Source: Aedes albopictus (lineage: Eukaryota > Arthropoda > Insecta > Diptera > Culicidae). Taken from it: DNA of 64,000 bases. Numbering within the stretch: the stretch's first letter is position 1; every line of letters starts with the position of its first letter. Both the position numbers and the translations under genes were made by a program. The stretch spans positions 26,356,878 to 26,420,877 of the forward strand of contig NC_085138.1 of the NCBI RefSeq assembly GCF_035046485.1, read 5' to 3'. The notes beneath the pieces were generated by a model. That model had not been told where the DNA came from, made no database searches, and saw only the letters and a list, made by a program, of their open reading frames with translations. Below, in pieces: positions 1-12,119 of the stretch.

Positions 1-3000
1 TGGCTTTGCTCTGGCTCTGCTCTGGCTCTGCTCTGGCTCTGCTCTGGCTCTGCTCTGGCTCTGCTCTGGCTCTGCTCTGGCTCTGCTCTGGCTCTGCTCT
101 GGCTTTGCTGTGGCTCTGCTCTGGCTCTGCTCTGGTTCTGCTCTGGCTCTGCTCTGGCTCTGCTCTGGCTCTGCTCTGGCTCTGCTCTGGCTCTGCTCTG
201 GCTCTGCTCTGGCTCTGCTCTGGCTCTGCTCTGGCTCTGCTCTGGCTCTGCTCTGGCTCTGCTCTGGCTCTGCTCTGGCTCTGCTCTGGCTCTGCTCTGG
301 TTCTGCTCTGGCTCTGCCCTGGCTCTGCTCTGGCTCTGCTCTGGTTCTGCTCTGGCTCTGCCCTGGCTCTGCTCTGGCTCTGCTCTGGCTCTGCTCTGGC
401 TTTGCTGTGGCTTTGCTCTGGCTCTGCTCTGGCTCTGGTCTGGCTCTGTTCTGGCTCTGCTCTGGCTCTGCTCTGGTTCTGCTCTGGCTCTGCCCTGGCT
501 CTGCTCTGGTTCTGCTCTGGCTCTGCCCTGGCTCTGCTCTGGCTCTGCTCTGGCTCTGCTCTGGCTCTGCTGTGGCTTTGCTCTGGCTCTGCTCTGGCTC
601 TGGTCTGGCTCTGTTCTGGCTCTGCTCTGGCTCTGCTCTGGTTCTGCTCTGGCTCTGCTCTGGTTCTGCTCTGGCTCTGCCCTGGCTCTGCTCTGGTTCT
701 GCTCTGGCTCTGCCCTGGCTCTGCTCTGGCTCTGCTCTGGCTCTGCTGTGGCTTTGCTCTGGCTCTGCTCTGGCTCTGCTCTGGCTCTGCTCTGGCTCTG
801 CTCTGGCTCTGCTCTGGCTCTGCTCTGGCTCTGCTCTGGCTCTGCTGTGGCTCTGCTCTGGCTCTGCTCTGGTTCTGCTCTGGCTCTGCTCTGGCTCTGC
901 TCTGGCTCTGCTCTGGCTCTGCTCTGGCTCTGCTCTGGCTCTGCTCTGGCTCTGCTCTGGCTTTGCTGTGGCTTTGCTCTGGCTCTGCTCTGGCTCTGCT
1001 CTGGCTCTGCTCTGGCTCTGCTCTGGCTCTGCTCTGGCTCTGCTCTGGCTCTGCTCTGGCTCTGCTCTGGCTCTGCTCTGGCTCTGCTCTGGCTCTGCTC
1101 TGGCTCTGCTCTGGCTCTGCTCTGGCTCTGCTCTGGCTCTGCTCTGGCTCTGCTCTGGCTCTGCTCTGGCTCTGCTCTGGCTCTGCTCTGGCTCTGCTCT
1201 GGCTCTGCTCTGGCTCTGCTCTGGCTCTGCTCTGGCTCTGCTCTGGCTCTGCTCTGGCTCTGCTCTGGCTCTGCTCTGGCTCTGCTCTGGCTCTGCTCTG
1301 GCTCTGCTCTGGCTCTGCTCTGGCTCTGCTCTGGCTCTGCTCTGGCTCTGCTCTGGCTCTGCTCTGGCTCTGCTGTGGCTCTGCTCTGGCTCTGCTCTGG
1401 TTCTGCTCTGGCTCTGCCCTGGCTCTGCTCTGGTTCTGCTCTGGCTCTGCCCTGGCTCTGCTCTGGCTCTGCTCTGGTTCTGCTCTGGCTCTGCCCTGGC
1501 TCTGCTCTGGCTCTGCTCTGGCTCTGCTCTGGCTTTGCTGTGGCTTTGCTCTGGCTCTGCTCTGGCTCTGGTCTGGCTCTGTTCTGGCTCTGCTCTGGCT
1601 CTGCTCTGGTTCTGCTCTGGCTCTGCCCTGGCTCTGCTCTGGTTCTGCTCTGGCTCTGCCCTGGCTCTGCTCTGGCTCTGCTCTGGCTCTGCTCTGGCTC
1701 TGCTGTGGCTTTGCTCTGGCTCTGCTCTGGCTCTGTTCTGGCTCTGCTCTGGCTCTGCTCTGGTTCTGCTCTGGCTCTGCCCTGGCTCTGCTCTGGTTCT
1801 GCTCTGGCTCTGCCCTGGCTCTGCTCTGGTTCTGCTCTGGCTCTGCCCTGGCTCTGCTCTGGCTCTGCTCTGGCTCTGCTGTGGCTTTGCTCTGGCTCTG
1901 CTCTGGCTCTGCTCTGGCTCTGCTCTGGCTCTGCTCTGGCTCTGCTCTGGCTCTGCTCTGGCTCTGCTCTGGCTCTGCTCTGGCTCTGCTGTGGCTCTGC
2001 TCTGGCTCTGCTCTGGTTCTGCTCTGGCTCTGCTCTGGCTCTGCTCTGGCTCTGCTCTGGCTCTGCTCTGGCTCTGCTCTGGCTCTGCTCTGGCTCTGCT
2101 CTGGCTCTGCTCTGGCTCTGCTCTGGCTCTGCTCTGGCTCTGCTCTGGCTCTGCTCTGGCTCTGCTCTGGTTCTGCTCTGGCTCTGCCCTGGCTCTGCTC
2201 TGGCTCTGCTCTGGTTCTGCTCTGGCTCTGCCCTGGCTCTGCTCTGGCTCTGCTCTGGCTCTGCTCTGGCTTTGCTGTGGCTTTGCTCTGGCTCTGCTCT
2301 GGCTCTGGTCTGGCTCTGTTCTGGCTCTGCTCTGGCTCTGCTCTGGTTCTGCTCTGGCTCTGCCCTGGCTCTGCTCTGGTTCTGCTCTGGCTCTGCCCTG
2401 GCTCTGCTCTGGCTCTGCTCTGGCTCTGCTCTGGCTCTGCTGTGGCTTTGCTCTGGCTCTGCTCTGGCTCTGGTCTGGCTCTGTTCTGGCTCTGCTCTGG
2501 CTCTGCTCTGGTTCTGCTCTGGCTCTGCCCTGGCTCTGCTCTGGTTCTGCTCTGGCTCTGCCCTGGCTCTGCTCTGGTTCTGCTCTGGCTCTGCCCTGGC
2601 TCTGCTCTGGCTCTGCTCTGGCTCTGCTGTGGCTTTGCTCTGGCTCTGCTCTGGCTCTGCTCTGGCTCTGCTCTGGCTCTGCTCTGGCTCTGCTCTGGCT
2701 CTGCTCTGGCTCTGCTCTGGCTCTGCTCTGGCTCTGCTGTGGCTCTGCTCTGGCTCTGCTCTGGTTCTGCTCTGGCTCTGCTCTGGCTCTGCTCTGGCTC
2801 TGCTCTGGCTCTGCTCTGGCTCTGCTCTGGCTCTGCTCTGGCTCTGCTCTGGCTCTGCTCTGGCTTTGCTGTGGCTTTGCTCTGGCTCTGCTCTGGCTCT
2901 GCTCTGGCTCTGCTCTGGCTCTGCTCTGGCTCTGCTCTGGCTCTGCTCTGGCTCTGCTCTGGCTCTGCTCTGGCTCTGCTCTGGCTCTGCTCTGGCTCTG

Positions 3001-3427
3001 CTCTGGCTCTGCTCTGGCTCTGCTCTGGCTCTGCTCTGGCTCTGCTCTGGCTCTGCTCTGGCTCTGCTCTGGCTCTGCTCTGGCTCTGCTCTGGCTCTGC
3101 TCTGGCTCTGCTCTGGCTCTGCTCTGGCTCTGCTCTGGCTCTGCTCTGGCTCTGCTCTGGCTCTGCTCTGGCTCTGCTCTGGCTCTGCTCTGGCTCTGCT
3201 CTGGCTCTGCTCTGGCTCTGCTCTGGCTCTGCTCTGGCTCTGCTCTGGCTCTGCTCTGGCTCTGCTCTGGCTCTGCTCTGGCTCTGCTCTGGCTCTGCTC
3301 TGGCTCTGCTCTGGCTCTGCTGTGGCTCTGCTCTGGCTCTGCTCTGGTTCTGCTCTGGCTCTGCCCTGGCTCTGCTCTGGCTCTGCTCTGGCTCTGCTCT
3401 GGCTCTGCTCTGGCTCTGCTCTGGCTC
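1..3427. repeat. 11-bp tandem satellite (TGGCTCTGCTC)n
   Basis: About 310 head-to-tail copies of an 11-bp unit, TGGCTCTGCTC, fill the window from its first base to 3427. Recurrent variants include TGGTTCTGCTC, TGGCTCTGCCC, TGGCTTTGCTG, TGGCTCTGGTC and TGGCTCTGTTC. There is no ATG in the array, and the unit has no stop codon in any frame on either strand. Because 11 is not divisible by 3, each frame reads the same 11-residue cycle (LWLCSGSALAL), so the long open frames here are not evidence of a gene. The left edge lies outside the window. Confidence 0.97.
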
Positions 3428-3966
3428 CAAATTAACTCTAAATACATTAGCAGAACATATCCCATAATCAGAAATGGAGTCTACTGTAAGAATTTTTGGT
3501 TTGTTTTCAAGTCATATGTGAAGCTGTGTCATACTGAGCCACCAAAGCGCATTATCATGCTTCTGAGCAGTATGGCTCACACAAACCAAATAGGGTACTA
3601 ATCAACTCCCAACTGTATACAATTGGACACACAATTGAGCAATTAAACTGCTCTTCCGATTTGTAATTCTACACTCGATTTTTCGGATCACCTACAACCG
3701 CATAATAATAACCGAACCGACGAAAACACGTTGCCGAAACACTTGTTTTGGTACCGCTTTGATAGCAATTATCTGTACTCTGTCTGTACAAACCTGTGGA
3801 TCGGATCCAGCCAGCGAGATGTGTCACACCCCAGCAATTACACTCCCCACCTTGGCCGCCTACATCCGCCGCCGCTGCCACCGCCATCGTTCATCATTGT
3901 GCGCATTTCCGTTGGTGGAACTCCATCCCGACTCACTACTTTGGGGGAAAGCGGTGTGAAAGGCAT
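3428..3966. other. Unassigned sequence after the satellite
   Basis: Non-repetitive sequence of mixed composition. Short overlapping ORFs of 66-88 codons on both strands show no recognisable domain and overlap each other. I see no gene, RNA or element boundary here. Confidence 0.4.
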
Positions 3967-4141
3967 CGCCCAAGCAACACACATGTTATACATATAAGAG
4001 TTACGACGGCGCAAGTTTTGGTTGTATAGAAATTAATTCGACGTTATTTCAACATTGTGTTAGAATTACGTAAAATAAACTTCTATACAACCAAAACTTG
4101 CGCTGACGTAACTGTTATATAACATGTGTGTTGCTTGGGCG
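3967..4141. mobile_element. Foldback MITE with ~60-bp terminal inverted repeats
   Basis: The first ~60 bp (CGCCCAAGCAACACACATGT and onward, including CGCAAGTTTTGGTTGTATAG) return in reverse complement at the end, leaving a loop of about 50 bp. At 175 bp with no coding capacity this is a typical MITE. I could not find a convincing target-site duplication, so the superfamily is unassigned. Confidence 0.8.
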
Positions 4142-4476
4142 GACATTCGAAATAATTATCTTTCTGTTATTTTAAAACAGCACTTGTTCAGCTTTTGCTC
4201 CTTCAACCGCCTGTGTCAACTACACTTTCACAAGGAATCAACAAACGTCTGCTTGGGATTAGCGTATTCAGTATGGCAGCAGTAATGGCGTCTGTTACGT
4301 CATTCTCTCGCCTACTACCACAGACCGTATAAACCTCTGCAATGTCGCAAGTCGGAGCGATACAATTTCACTTTGGTTCACAGATTGCTGGTTGTCAGTC
4401 GCAAAGTTGCGAGACAGGAAAGACCTTCTGTGTAAAATCAAAAGTGCCTATAGACATTTTAGGAAACATGCCTACT
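4142..4476. other. Unassigned spacer
   Basis: No convincing ORF or repeat. A TATA-like GTATAAAC lies near 4327, but no initiator sits at the right distance and there is no downstream coding sequence, so I do not call a promoter. Confidence 0.3.
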
Positions 4477-4739
4477 TGGGTCTCCAGTTAGCATTGTGGA
4501 TAAGGCTTCAGATCGCCAATCCGGAGAAAGCGGGTTTGATTTCCGTTCGGGTCGGGAACTTTTCACGACTTCCCTGGGCATAGCGTATCATTGTCCTTGC
4601 CTCACAATATACAAATTCATGCAGGCAGGCAAAGAAAGCCCTTCATTTAATTATTGTGGAAGTGCTCAAAGAACACTAAGCTGAAGATAAGGCAGACCAA
4701 GTTCCAGTGGAAACGTAGAGCCACCAAGAAGAAGAAAAA
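4477..4739 (+). mobile_element. tRNA-derived SINE
   Basis: The 5' part is tRNA-like (GGTCTCCAGTTAGC near the start; a decayed B box GGTTTGATTTCC near 4533). The 3' body has the GTGGAAGTGCTCAAAGAACAC / AAGCTGA signature and ends in (AAG)n. It is flanked by a 7-bp duplication, GCCTACT, at 4470-4476 and 4740-4746. I recognise the layout as one of the Aedes tRNA-related SINE families. Family naming is from memory; the TSD is read directly. Confidence 0.85.
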
Positions 4740-4746
4740 GCCTACT

Positions 4747-5212
4747 CGTGAAGCAATAAAACCCTACAAATGTACATTAATTTCTTTTGGCGACGTACAA
4801 CACGCCGTGATATATGAATCTGGAGCTCTACAAATGTGTCGTGGTATTGTTGGAGCTTTACAAATACACCAAGGAGCTTTACAAATGCGCTGTCTTTGCC
4901 CTCGCATTCCGCTCATTTCACCCGGCGCATTTTACCCCGTTAACCGCTTCAAACCGTTCGAGAAGGGCGCCGGATCGGTCTCTCCTCGGCCATCCGATTC
5001 AAGATGAATAATTATGCGATCCCGTGTCATTACTTATTCATAAAGCAACACGACACAACGTGTGTACATTCTTCTGCTACAGCTACACCGAACCGAACCG
5101 AAATCGAAAATGATCGCGCAGATCTGAGATCTTCGAGTTTGTCAACGACGGTTGAGGGGGTCGCCTGAGGGGACGTGAGAAATAATCAACCATTCACGCA
5201 TTGTTATACGAC
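4747..5212. other. Unassigned spacer with a short triplicated motif
   Basis: Three imperfect direct copies of GGAGCTYTACAAAT occur at roughly 4821-4890, about 30 bp apart. The rest is unique-looking, moderately GC-rich sequence with no recognisable element. Confidence 0.35.
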
Positions 5213-5896
5213 CTACACGTCAGACCCGCCCGCCTCTTCAACCACCCTTCTTTGTTCATCTGTCTGTCGGGCACCACAATCCGCGATTGAGGCCGAGACA
5301 TCGAGAGAGCGATGATTGGGCTGGGAATTTCGTGACCACTTTCGCGCGCCACTAACAATGCCCCCACTTGGACTTGGTGTGCAATATAGGTAAGTGCTTG
5401 CGGTGACAGCCTCAGGCATTCGCGGTCTGTGTGTATGACTGTGTGGGATCCAAGTAGGCACCGACACGTGCACGAACTTTGACTCCGCAGCAGACTCTAA
5501 TCTCATCCGATCAAAGTACGCCGCACGTTGACAACGAACGCTCGGTTGAGAGGAAAGCAGCAGAGATTCGAAGCCTACTAAGAATTCTGCGAAGTCGTCG
5601 CTGGATGAGGGCGTAACGCCCGCTCGTACCGTAGTAGGCGAGCGAAACACCACCTCCTTAGAACTGTGGTTTCCAAAGTCCACGCTGCCGGCGATCACCA
5701 CCGTACACGGCGACTGATAACAGCTAGCAGTGCGGTGCGGATTGGAACTGGGTTGCAGCAATCTAATCATTTGAGCTAATATTTGCTCGCGATTGGTGCA
5801 CCGATTGTGCGACCGACTACGGCTGGCGACGAAAACATTGCAATCGGGACAGGTGACTAGGTGCGTTGACAAGACAAAGATTAGGGCGTCCCAGAG
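5213..5896 (-). other. Open reading frame of unknown status (possible exon or element remnant)
   Basis: A minus-strand frame stays open for about 225 codons (closing stop at 5213, previous stop near 5897) in GC-richer DNA than its surroundings. The first in-frame ATG gives about 185 residues (start near 5770). The peptide begins with a CPDC motif followed by a region rich in Arg, Ser and Asn (SRSRSHNRCTNREQ), then has mixed composition (DDFAEFLVGFESLLLSS). I recognise no domain. Codon use looks more protein-like than the low-complexity ORFs elsewhere in the window, so it could be a real exon or a decayed element ORF. No splice sites or promoter support it. Confidence 0.25.
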
Positions 5897-6060
5897 TCAC
5901 TTTCCGTGGAACTCCTACAGTAGTTTAATTCAAATAATTTCTCAAAAGATTCATCTTGAAACTGGTTCACAGGTTTCCTCAGAAATTTATTCTGAAATTC
6001 TTTTCTCAAGGAATTCCTTCAAAAGATGCAATTTCAGGAGATTTTTTTCCACAAAGATTT

Positions 6061-6574
6061 CCCCAGCAGAGTAGAATATCAAATTCATAACAACAGAATC
6101 ACATAGCCTGTTTTTATATCAAAATTTGATATTATTAACTTATCAAAGTATTACTTTTTTATAACATGTTTTGTTGGGCAGTCTCATTTTGTTATTATCA
6201 AGTTTATTGAGATTTATCCACTAAATAACATTTAAATAATATACTTTGTTGTAGCCCAAGTTTTGTTATTATTCTACTATTGAAATTGAAAATGTACAAA
6301 TATGTGATGAACTATAACACAACAATAACAAGTTTTTGAATTCACTGCAAGATTCATTGTTGTTACGTTGTTATTGAATCTAACAAAACATGTTATTAAA
6401 TTGGTCTTACAGGAATATTTTTTTGTTATGATTTTTGTTATTTTGCCGCCTATGACAGACAAGTTTATAACATAATAAGATATGCTAATAACATAAAAAA
6501 TACTGATTCCATTATACAGTTATTATGCCAAAATAACATATTTTATTATGCTGTTGATATTCTCTTCTGCTCGG
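6061..6574. mobile_element. TIR element (CCGAGCAGAAGAGAATATCAA ends)
   Basis: Left end CCCAGCAGAGTAGAATATCA and right end (reverse complement) CCGAGCAGAAGAGAATATCA form ~21-bp inverted termini. The interior is AT-rich with many AACAAAA / TTGTTAT words and no coding capacity. It interrupts degenerate GAATTCC-type repeat on both sides. A related left end occurs at about 61424. I see no clear TSD. Confidence 0.65.
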
Positions 6575-9500
6575 GTTGGCGATTCTTACAGAAATTCCCA
6601 TAGGATTTTTCTTTAGAAATTTTTTCCAGAAACTTTTTCAGAAATTATTGCTTGAAATTCTCCAGAGGTTCCTTCAGGCTTCAGGTATTACTCATGTTTT
6701 TTTTTTTTCTCTGGTATTCATTTGGAAATCCCTCCAGAAAAAAAAATCAAATGATTCTTCTGGAAGTGCCTACAGATGACGAAGTGTAGGGATTTTTGTG
6801 TAAATCCCTTCAGAAATTGTACAAGAACTTTTTCCTTCAGAGTTACCTCAAGGAGTTCTTCCAAGGATTCCTTCAGAAAACCCTCCAGGGATCCCTCAGA
6901 AATTTATCGAGGGATTTCTTCAAGAATTCCACCTGTACCTTTGTCTGCGATTGTGTAGACATTTTTTAAAAGATTCTTCTATAATTCCTCATGAACTTTT
7001 TCTGAGAATTAAAGGGATATCTTAAAGTGTTTCTTTAAGTATTCCCCCCACGTTTAATCCTAGGCAATTATTGAGGAATGGCTCCAAGTTATATCTTCAA
7101 ACATTGTTTCATGAGTTTCTCCAGAACATTTTCAAGAATTTCTTCTAGTAGTGTCCATAAGTATCTCCAGGAGTTTTAAGGGATCCCTTACGATAATTTT
7201 ATTGAAATTCATTCAGTGATTCCTTGAAGTTTAAAGAATTGTTCAGTATTTTTTGTGCAATTTCTGAAAAAAAAACTTCTGAAAAATCCCTGGAGGAATA
7301 TCTGAACAAATTTCGCAGGGATATCGAAAGGTATCCCTGGAAATGTTTCTGATGACAATAATCTAAAACATCTAAAAATAATATCAAAAATTTACTCCTG
7401 GAACATCATCATCATATCATATTTAGATCTTGTAAGATCTAACTAATAGCAGCGAGTTCTTCGTTTGATCTTAAAATATCAAATTCTGGTATTGTCCAGA
7501 TGTTCCAGTGACATATTTCAAATACTGTTTTCAGATCTTTTATCTCTTATATGAATCAAACTAATATCAAGATTTGATCGTCAGTATTTCACCTCTATCC
7601 AGGAATTTCTAAACACAAATGCTTGAAGAAGTTTCCGCAGGAATCTATGAAGGAATTCCTACAAGAATTCTTGGAGAAACCCTGATATTTTAGAATTCCC
7701 AAAGAAATATCTGTAGAATGGATTAATGAATCAATCTTTTCTAGGGTTCACCGCATGTAAACAAAGGCGCCACCGTATATGGACATAAGCATTGTGACAG
7801 CAGTTGAGATATATCAAATACATAACGTTCCATAGCGGCCATTTTAGTTATTTTAGTGGTCCATTTGTAAATATTTTTTTTAGAAGAATTTGAAAAAAAA
7901 AACTCCACGAAAGAACTTAATCATTTTATGGCTTTATCGGTCATTTTCTACTTAGAGGGTAAGGGAGTAGAGATCAAAATGGATAATTGAATGATAGACA
8001 TGATAATATTCGCTAGGTTGCGAACAAGTGTGAAAATTAATAGAAGTTAAAATAGGCATAAGAGCCATGTATTGTTCTATCGATCGGCGGCTTTTGCGGA
8101 ATTAACTGGAAGAGCTTTTGAAGAAATCTCTTGACGAGATTCCTGAAGAAAACCCTAAAATTCTGGAAAATTTCCTGGGTTTAAAAACATATCTTCAAAG
8201 GAATCTCAAAATTAATTGCAGCAAGAATTTATGATAGAAACCCTGAAGAAATTTTTGAAGAAATCTTCCGTAGAATTCTTGCAGAAATATTAATAAGTAC
8301 TTTTGAACGAATTTCTGGAGAAATATCCGAAAGAAATTGTTGAAGTAATTTGAGTAGGAATAACTCAAGAACTAACTGGGGAAATACCTGGAGAAACTTC
8401 CCGGGAAACCCTTGTTAGATTTGCTGAAAAAAAAAACAATTCAAAAAAAATCTTGGTGTTTTTTTTCTAAAAGTATTTCTGGTAAAATCTGTGAACGAAT
8501 TTCTGAAAATTTCCTGTAGAAATATCTCAAGAAACGTATAGATAAGCTAATTTAAAGATCCCTAGAAAAAAAAAACTTGAAATATATTGAAGGAATTTTC
8601 CGTGGAAAATCCTAGGATTTTTTTTGGATGAATTTCTTAAAAAATCCGTGCTGAAATTATTGAAATTATCCTCTGAGGAAATGCCGGGTAAATTTCTGGG
8701 GAAACACATGAAAAAATACCTGAAGGTTTTTGAGACCGAATCCATGGATCAATATCTGAAGGAATCTATGAATTAATTTTGGAAGAAATCATTTTTTTCT
8801 GGTCTTTGAATCCTTGGACTAATGATGGAGAAATCCTTTAAGGATTGTTTGAGGAATCTCCAGGGAATTTTCTAAAAGAATTTCTGGATGAATTTCTGGA
8901 GTAATTTCTGGAAGAATTTCTGAAGGAATCTCTTTTAAAATTTCACAAGCAGTCTGTGGATTTTTTCTAAAGAAATCTGTAGGGAAACTTCTGGAGGATT
9001 TTTTTTTATTTTCTTAAAAAAATAGCTGAAAGCCTTTTTGGAAGAATTCGTGGAGAATTTCATGAAGGATACGGATTCCTGAAAATATCAATGGAGAACT
9101 TTTTAAGAAACTCCATGGAAGCTTTTCTAGGAAAAATTAGGAAAATTTCCGAAAAATCTCCTAAAATACGCGAAAGAAATTCCAAGAAATATGTAAGTTT
9201 CTCCAAAAGGAATGGATGTATATTATAAGTTTTCTTTTTGTTCCTTTATTAATTTCTGGAATATTCTCTAGAAAACTTTGATGAAAATTATAAGATTTCC
9301 TGAAGCATTTCTCACAAAAACCACCTAAGGCATTCCTGGCAGAACGGAGGAATTTCTGAACCTGGAGGATTTTTGGATGAATTTGCAAAGATATCCATGC
9401 ATGGAGAGATTCTAAGAAAAAATACTTGGATAAATTTAAATAATATTTAAATAATACCACCAATAAATTTAAGAAATTAAAAAAAAATCAAGCAAGAACT

Positions 9501-9825
9501 TCTCAAGAAGAAATTGTTAAAATAATCCCCTTAAAAATCTGAAGGAAGAAGGTAGTTCTAGAGCCTGGCTCGCAGAAATTGGATTGAACGAGTTTAAAGG
9601 GCATTTTAGGAAAATCATCGGAAAAATTTCTGAAGGAATCATTGGCAGAAACATTCAGAGAGAACCCTTGGACAAATATTCGGTGAACTTTCAGGAGAAT
9701 TCTTTGGGAGAATCCTCAGTGTGGACAGGCTGACAGTCTGACGAAACACTTTGAAAATCCCTGAAAGAATCCTTGGAGAAACGTCTGGAAGAAATTTTGT
9801 GGAAATTCTTGGTCATATTTTTGGA
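6575..9825. repeat. Degenerate GAATTCC-type low-complexity repeat
   Basis: Endless imperfect variants of a roughly 12-bp word (GGAATTTCTGAA / AATTCCTCCAGG) on a mixed-strand background. This is the same diffuse family found at 12690-15000, 27030-29715, 32090-33560, 42490-43620, 50060-54760 and 61740-63990. Two stretches inside, about 7390-7600 and 7743-8100, are not of this type and may be unidentified insertions. Short ORFs here have low-complexity F/S/R-rich peptides and are not genes. Confidence 0.75.
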
Positions 9826-11566
9826 TTAATTACTCTATTTATCATTTGGAAATTTCTGCTGCAGTTTTCGATGTAATTTCTGGATAAAGCTTTTTGAGAA
9901 ATTTCTGGAGAAAACAAATCTTTTGATGAATTGCAGTTCTGAACATTCTCTTCTGCTAGCCTTGGATAAATTTATGAAAATTCATCCTAAACATTCCAGG
10001 AAGAATGAAAAAAATGAGTTTGAAATGATTTTCAAAACAAAATTGAGAAATTTTCAAAAAAAAAAATGTCATTAAATTTTTAGGAAGAATCAAAAATTGA
10101 ATTTGAAATAATTTTCAGAAAAAAATTAATGGAGAAGTTCTTGGGTGAATTCTACAAATTCTCGAGTAATCTTTGAAGGAATTCGTGAAAATGTTTTGGA
10201 GATAACCTCGTAGAAATTCCAGTAGAAGTTTCTCTAAAAGCAGGCACTCTTAGACAAATCTTTGGAGGAATCTGCGGAAAAATCCGAGAGAAACTCTTGA
10301 AATAATTATTGTAGGAAATTCTGTCTAAAGAAGTCCTGCTAGGAATTTCCCAAAAAATTGTTTAAATTTTAAGAAAGAGCTTCTATGAAATGTTTGATGC
10401 GTAGAACATACTCAGAATACACAGACAAATGTCTGAAATCATCATTGTAATAAAAATAAAATTTAAATTTATAGATGATAAAACTTTTAGAACATTTGGA
10501 ATTAAAAACTGAAATTGTTTTAAAAGTTCTCTATACATTTTTTTGGAAATCTCTTTTAAGGGAATTCTTGAAAATTTTGTTTTATTTTCCAAAATTTCTG
10601 ATGTAAAAATAATATAAATTGAGATATACATAAATTTCTGTAAGGCTGTTTCGAGAACATTTCAAAGCTTTCATGGCAATTTTGATAATATTCGTTCCAA
10701 AATCAAAGAAATTGAAGAAATGTCTAAAGGAAATTTTGTAGAAATTCTTGGGCAAACTTTCGGCTTAATTTCTCTGTTTATCATCTGGGAATTTCTGCTG
10801 CAGTTTTCAATGTATTTTGTGGATAAAGCTTCTTGAGAAATTTCAGAAAAAAAAAACAAATCTTTGGATGAATTGCAGTTCTGAACATTTTCTTCTGCGA
10901 ATTTTGAAGAAATTTCTAAAAATTTCGTCTTAATTCCAGAAAGAATGTAAAAATAAATTTAAAATGATTAAAAAAGCAAAAACTCAAAAATTTCGTCATA
11001 ACAATTTTAGAAAGAATCAATAAATTATTTTAAATAATTCTCAGAAAAATAAATGGATGAGTTTTTGGGTGAATTGTGGAATTTCTCGAGTAACCTTTGA
11101 AGGAATTCGTGAAAATGCTTAAGAAGAAATGTTTTGGAGATAATCTCGTAGAAATTCCAGTAGAAGCCTCTCCAAAAGCAGGCACTCTTAGACAAATCTT
11201 TGGAGGAATCTGCGGGAAAATCTGAGAGAAACTCCTGAAATAATTCTTGTAGGAAATTCTGTCTGAAGAAGTTCTGCTAGGAGTTTCCTAAAAAAAATCG
11301 TTGAAATTTTAAGAAAGAGCTTCTGTGAAATATCTGAAGCGTAGAACATACTCAAAATACTCAAACATGTTTCTAAAAATCATCATTGTAATAAAAATCG
11401 AAAATAATTATTAGATTATACAATTTTTAAAGCACTTAGAATTGAAAACTGAAATTGTTTTGAAAGTTCTCTATAAAAATGTTTCTAAATCTTTTTTAAG
11501 GCAATTCTTGGAAGTTTTGTTTTATTTGCCAAAACTTCTGATGTGAAAAGAATATAAATTGAGATA

Positions 11567-11714
11567 GCATATCATAGCACGAATACTTGCACCAATCGTG
11601 GATGGAGCTGCAAAGATGATTATATCCATTGCAATTGCAAATTTCGCCACTATCTACAATAACATAGACCCACTCATCTCCACACACCTGGCCAAGTCCT
11701 TGCAAGCAAAAAAA
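11567..11714 (+). mobile_element. Retroposed insert (SINE or truncated LINE) with poly(A) and long TSD
   Basis: About 150 bp of unrelated sequence ends in a poly(A) run near 11708-11717 and is flanked by the direct repeat AGAATATAAATTGAGATA (left ~11549-11566, right ~11718-11735). The paralogous tandem copy at about 10608-10640 has the same flanks joined without the insert, giving an internal empty site. This is the signature of target-primed reverse transcription. I do not recognise the family. Confidence 0.75.
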
Positions 11715-11776
11715 AAAGAATATAAATTGAGATATACTAAAATTTCTGTAAGGCTGCTTCGAGAACATTTGAAATG

Positions 11777-11838
11777 CCATAAAAGTTCATCTTATTGGAC
11801 GCAGTGGCTTAATTTCCCCAACAGGGGAGAAAAAAAAC
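11777..11838 (+). mobile_element. Small retroposed insert
   Basis: About 60 bp (TGCCATAAAAGTTCATCTTA ... GAGAAAAAAAA) interrupts sequence that is continuous in the paralogous copy near 10655-10670. It ends in an A-run and is flanked by near-identical AACATTTGAAA / AACATTTCAAA. Probably a short retroposed fragment; the source is unknown. Confidence 0.5.
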
Positions 11839-12119
11839 ATTTCAAAGCTTTCATGGCAATTTTGATAATATTCGTTCCAAAATCAAATAAATTAAAGAAA
11901 CGTCAAAAGGAATTTTTGTAGAAATTCTTGGGCAAGCTTTCGGATTGATTTCGCTGTTTATCATCTGTGAATTTCTGCTGCAGTTTTCAATGTATTTTCT
12001 GGATAAAGCTTTTTGAGAAATTTCCGGAGAAAACAAATATTTGGTCTGAAGGCTTCCTCGATTGATTTGGACTATTTTTTAGAGTATTCTGGAATAGTTC
12101 ACATGTTCATTAGAGTTTG

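Noticed and set aside
6..3601. Three overlapping ORFs of 895-1163 codons at the left edge
   Set aside because: They start at TTG or GTG, contain no ATG, and merely read an 11-bp satellite in three frames.
4327..4400. TATA-box promoter near 4327
   Set aside because: The only initiator-like TCAGTC is about 68 bp downstream, the wrong spacing, and no coding exon follows.
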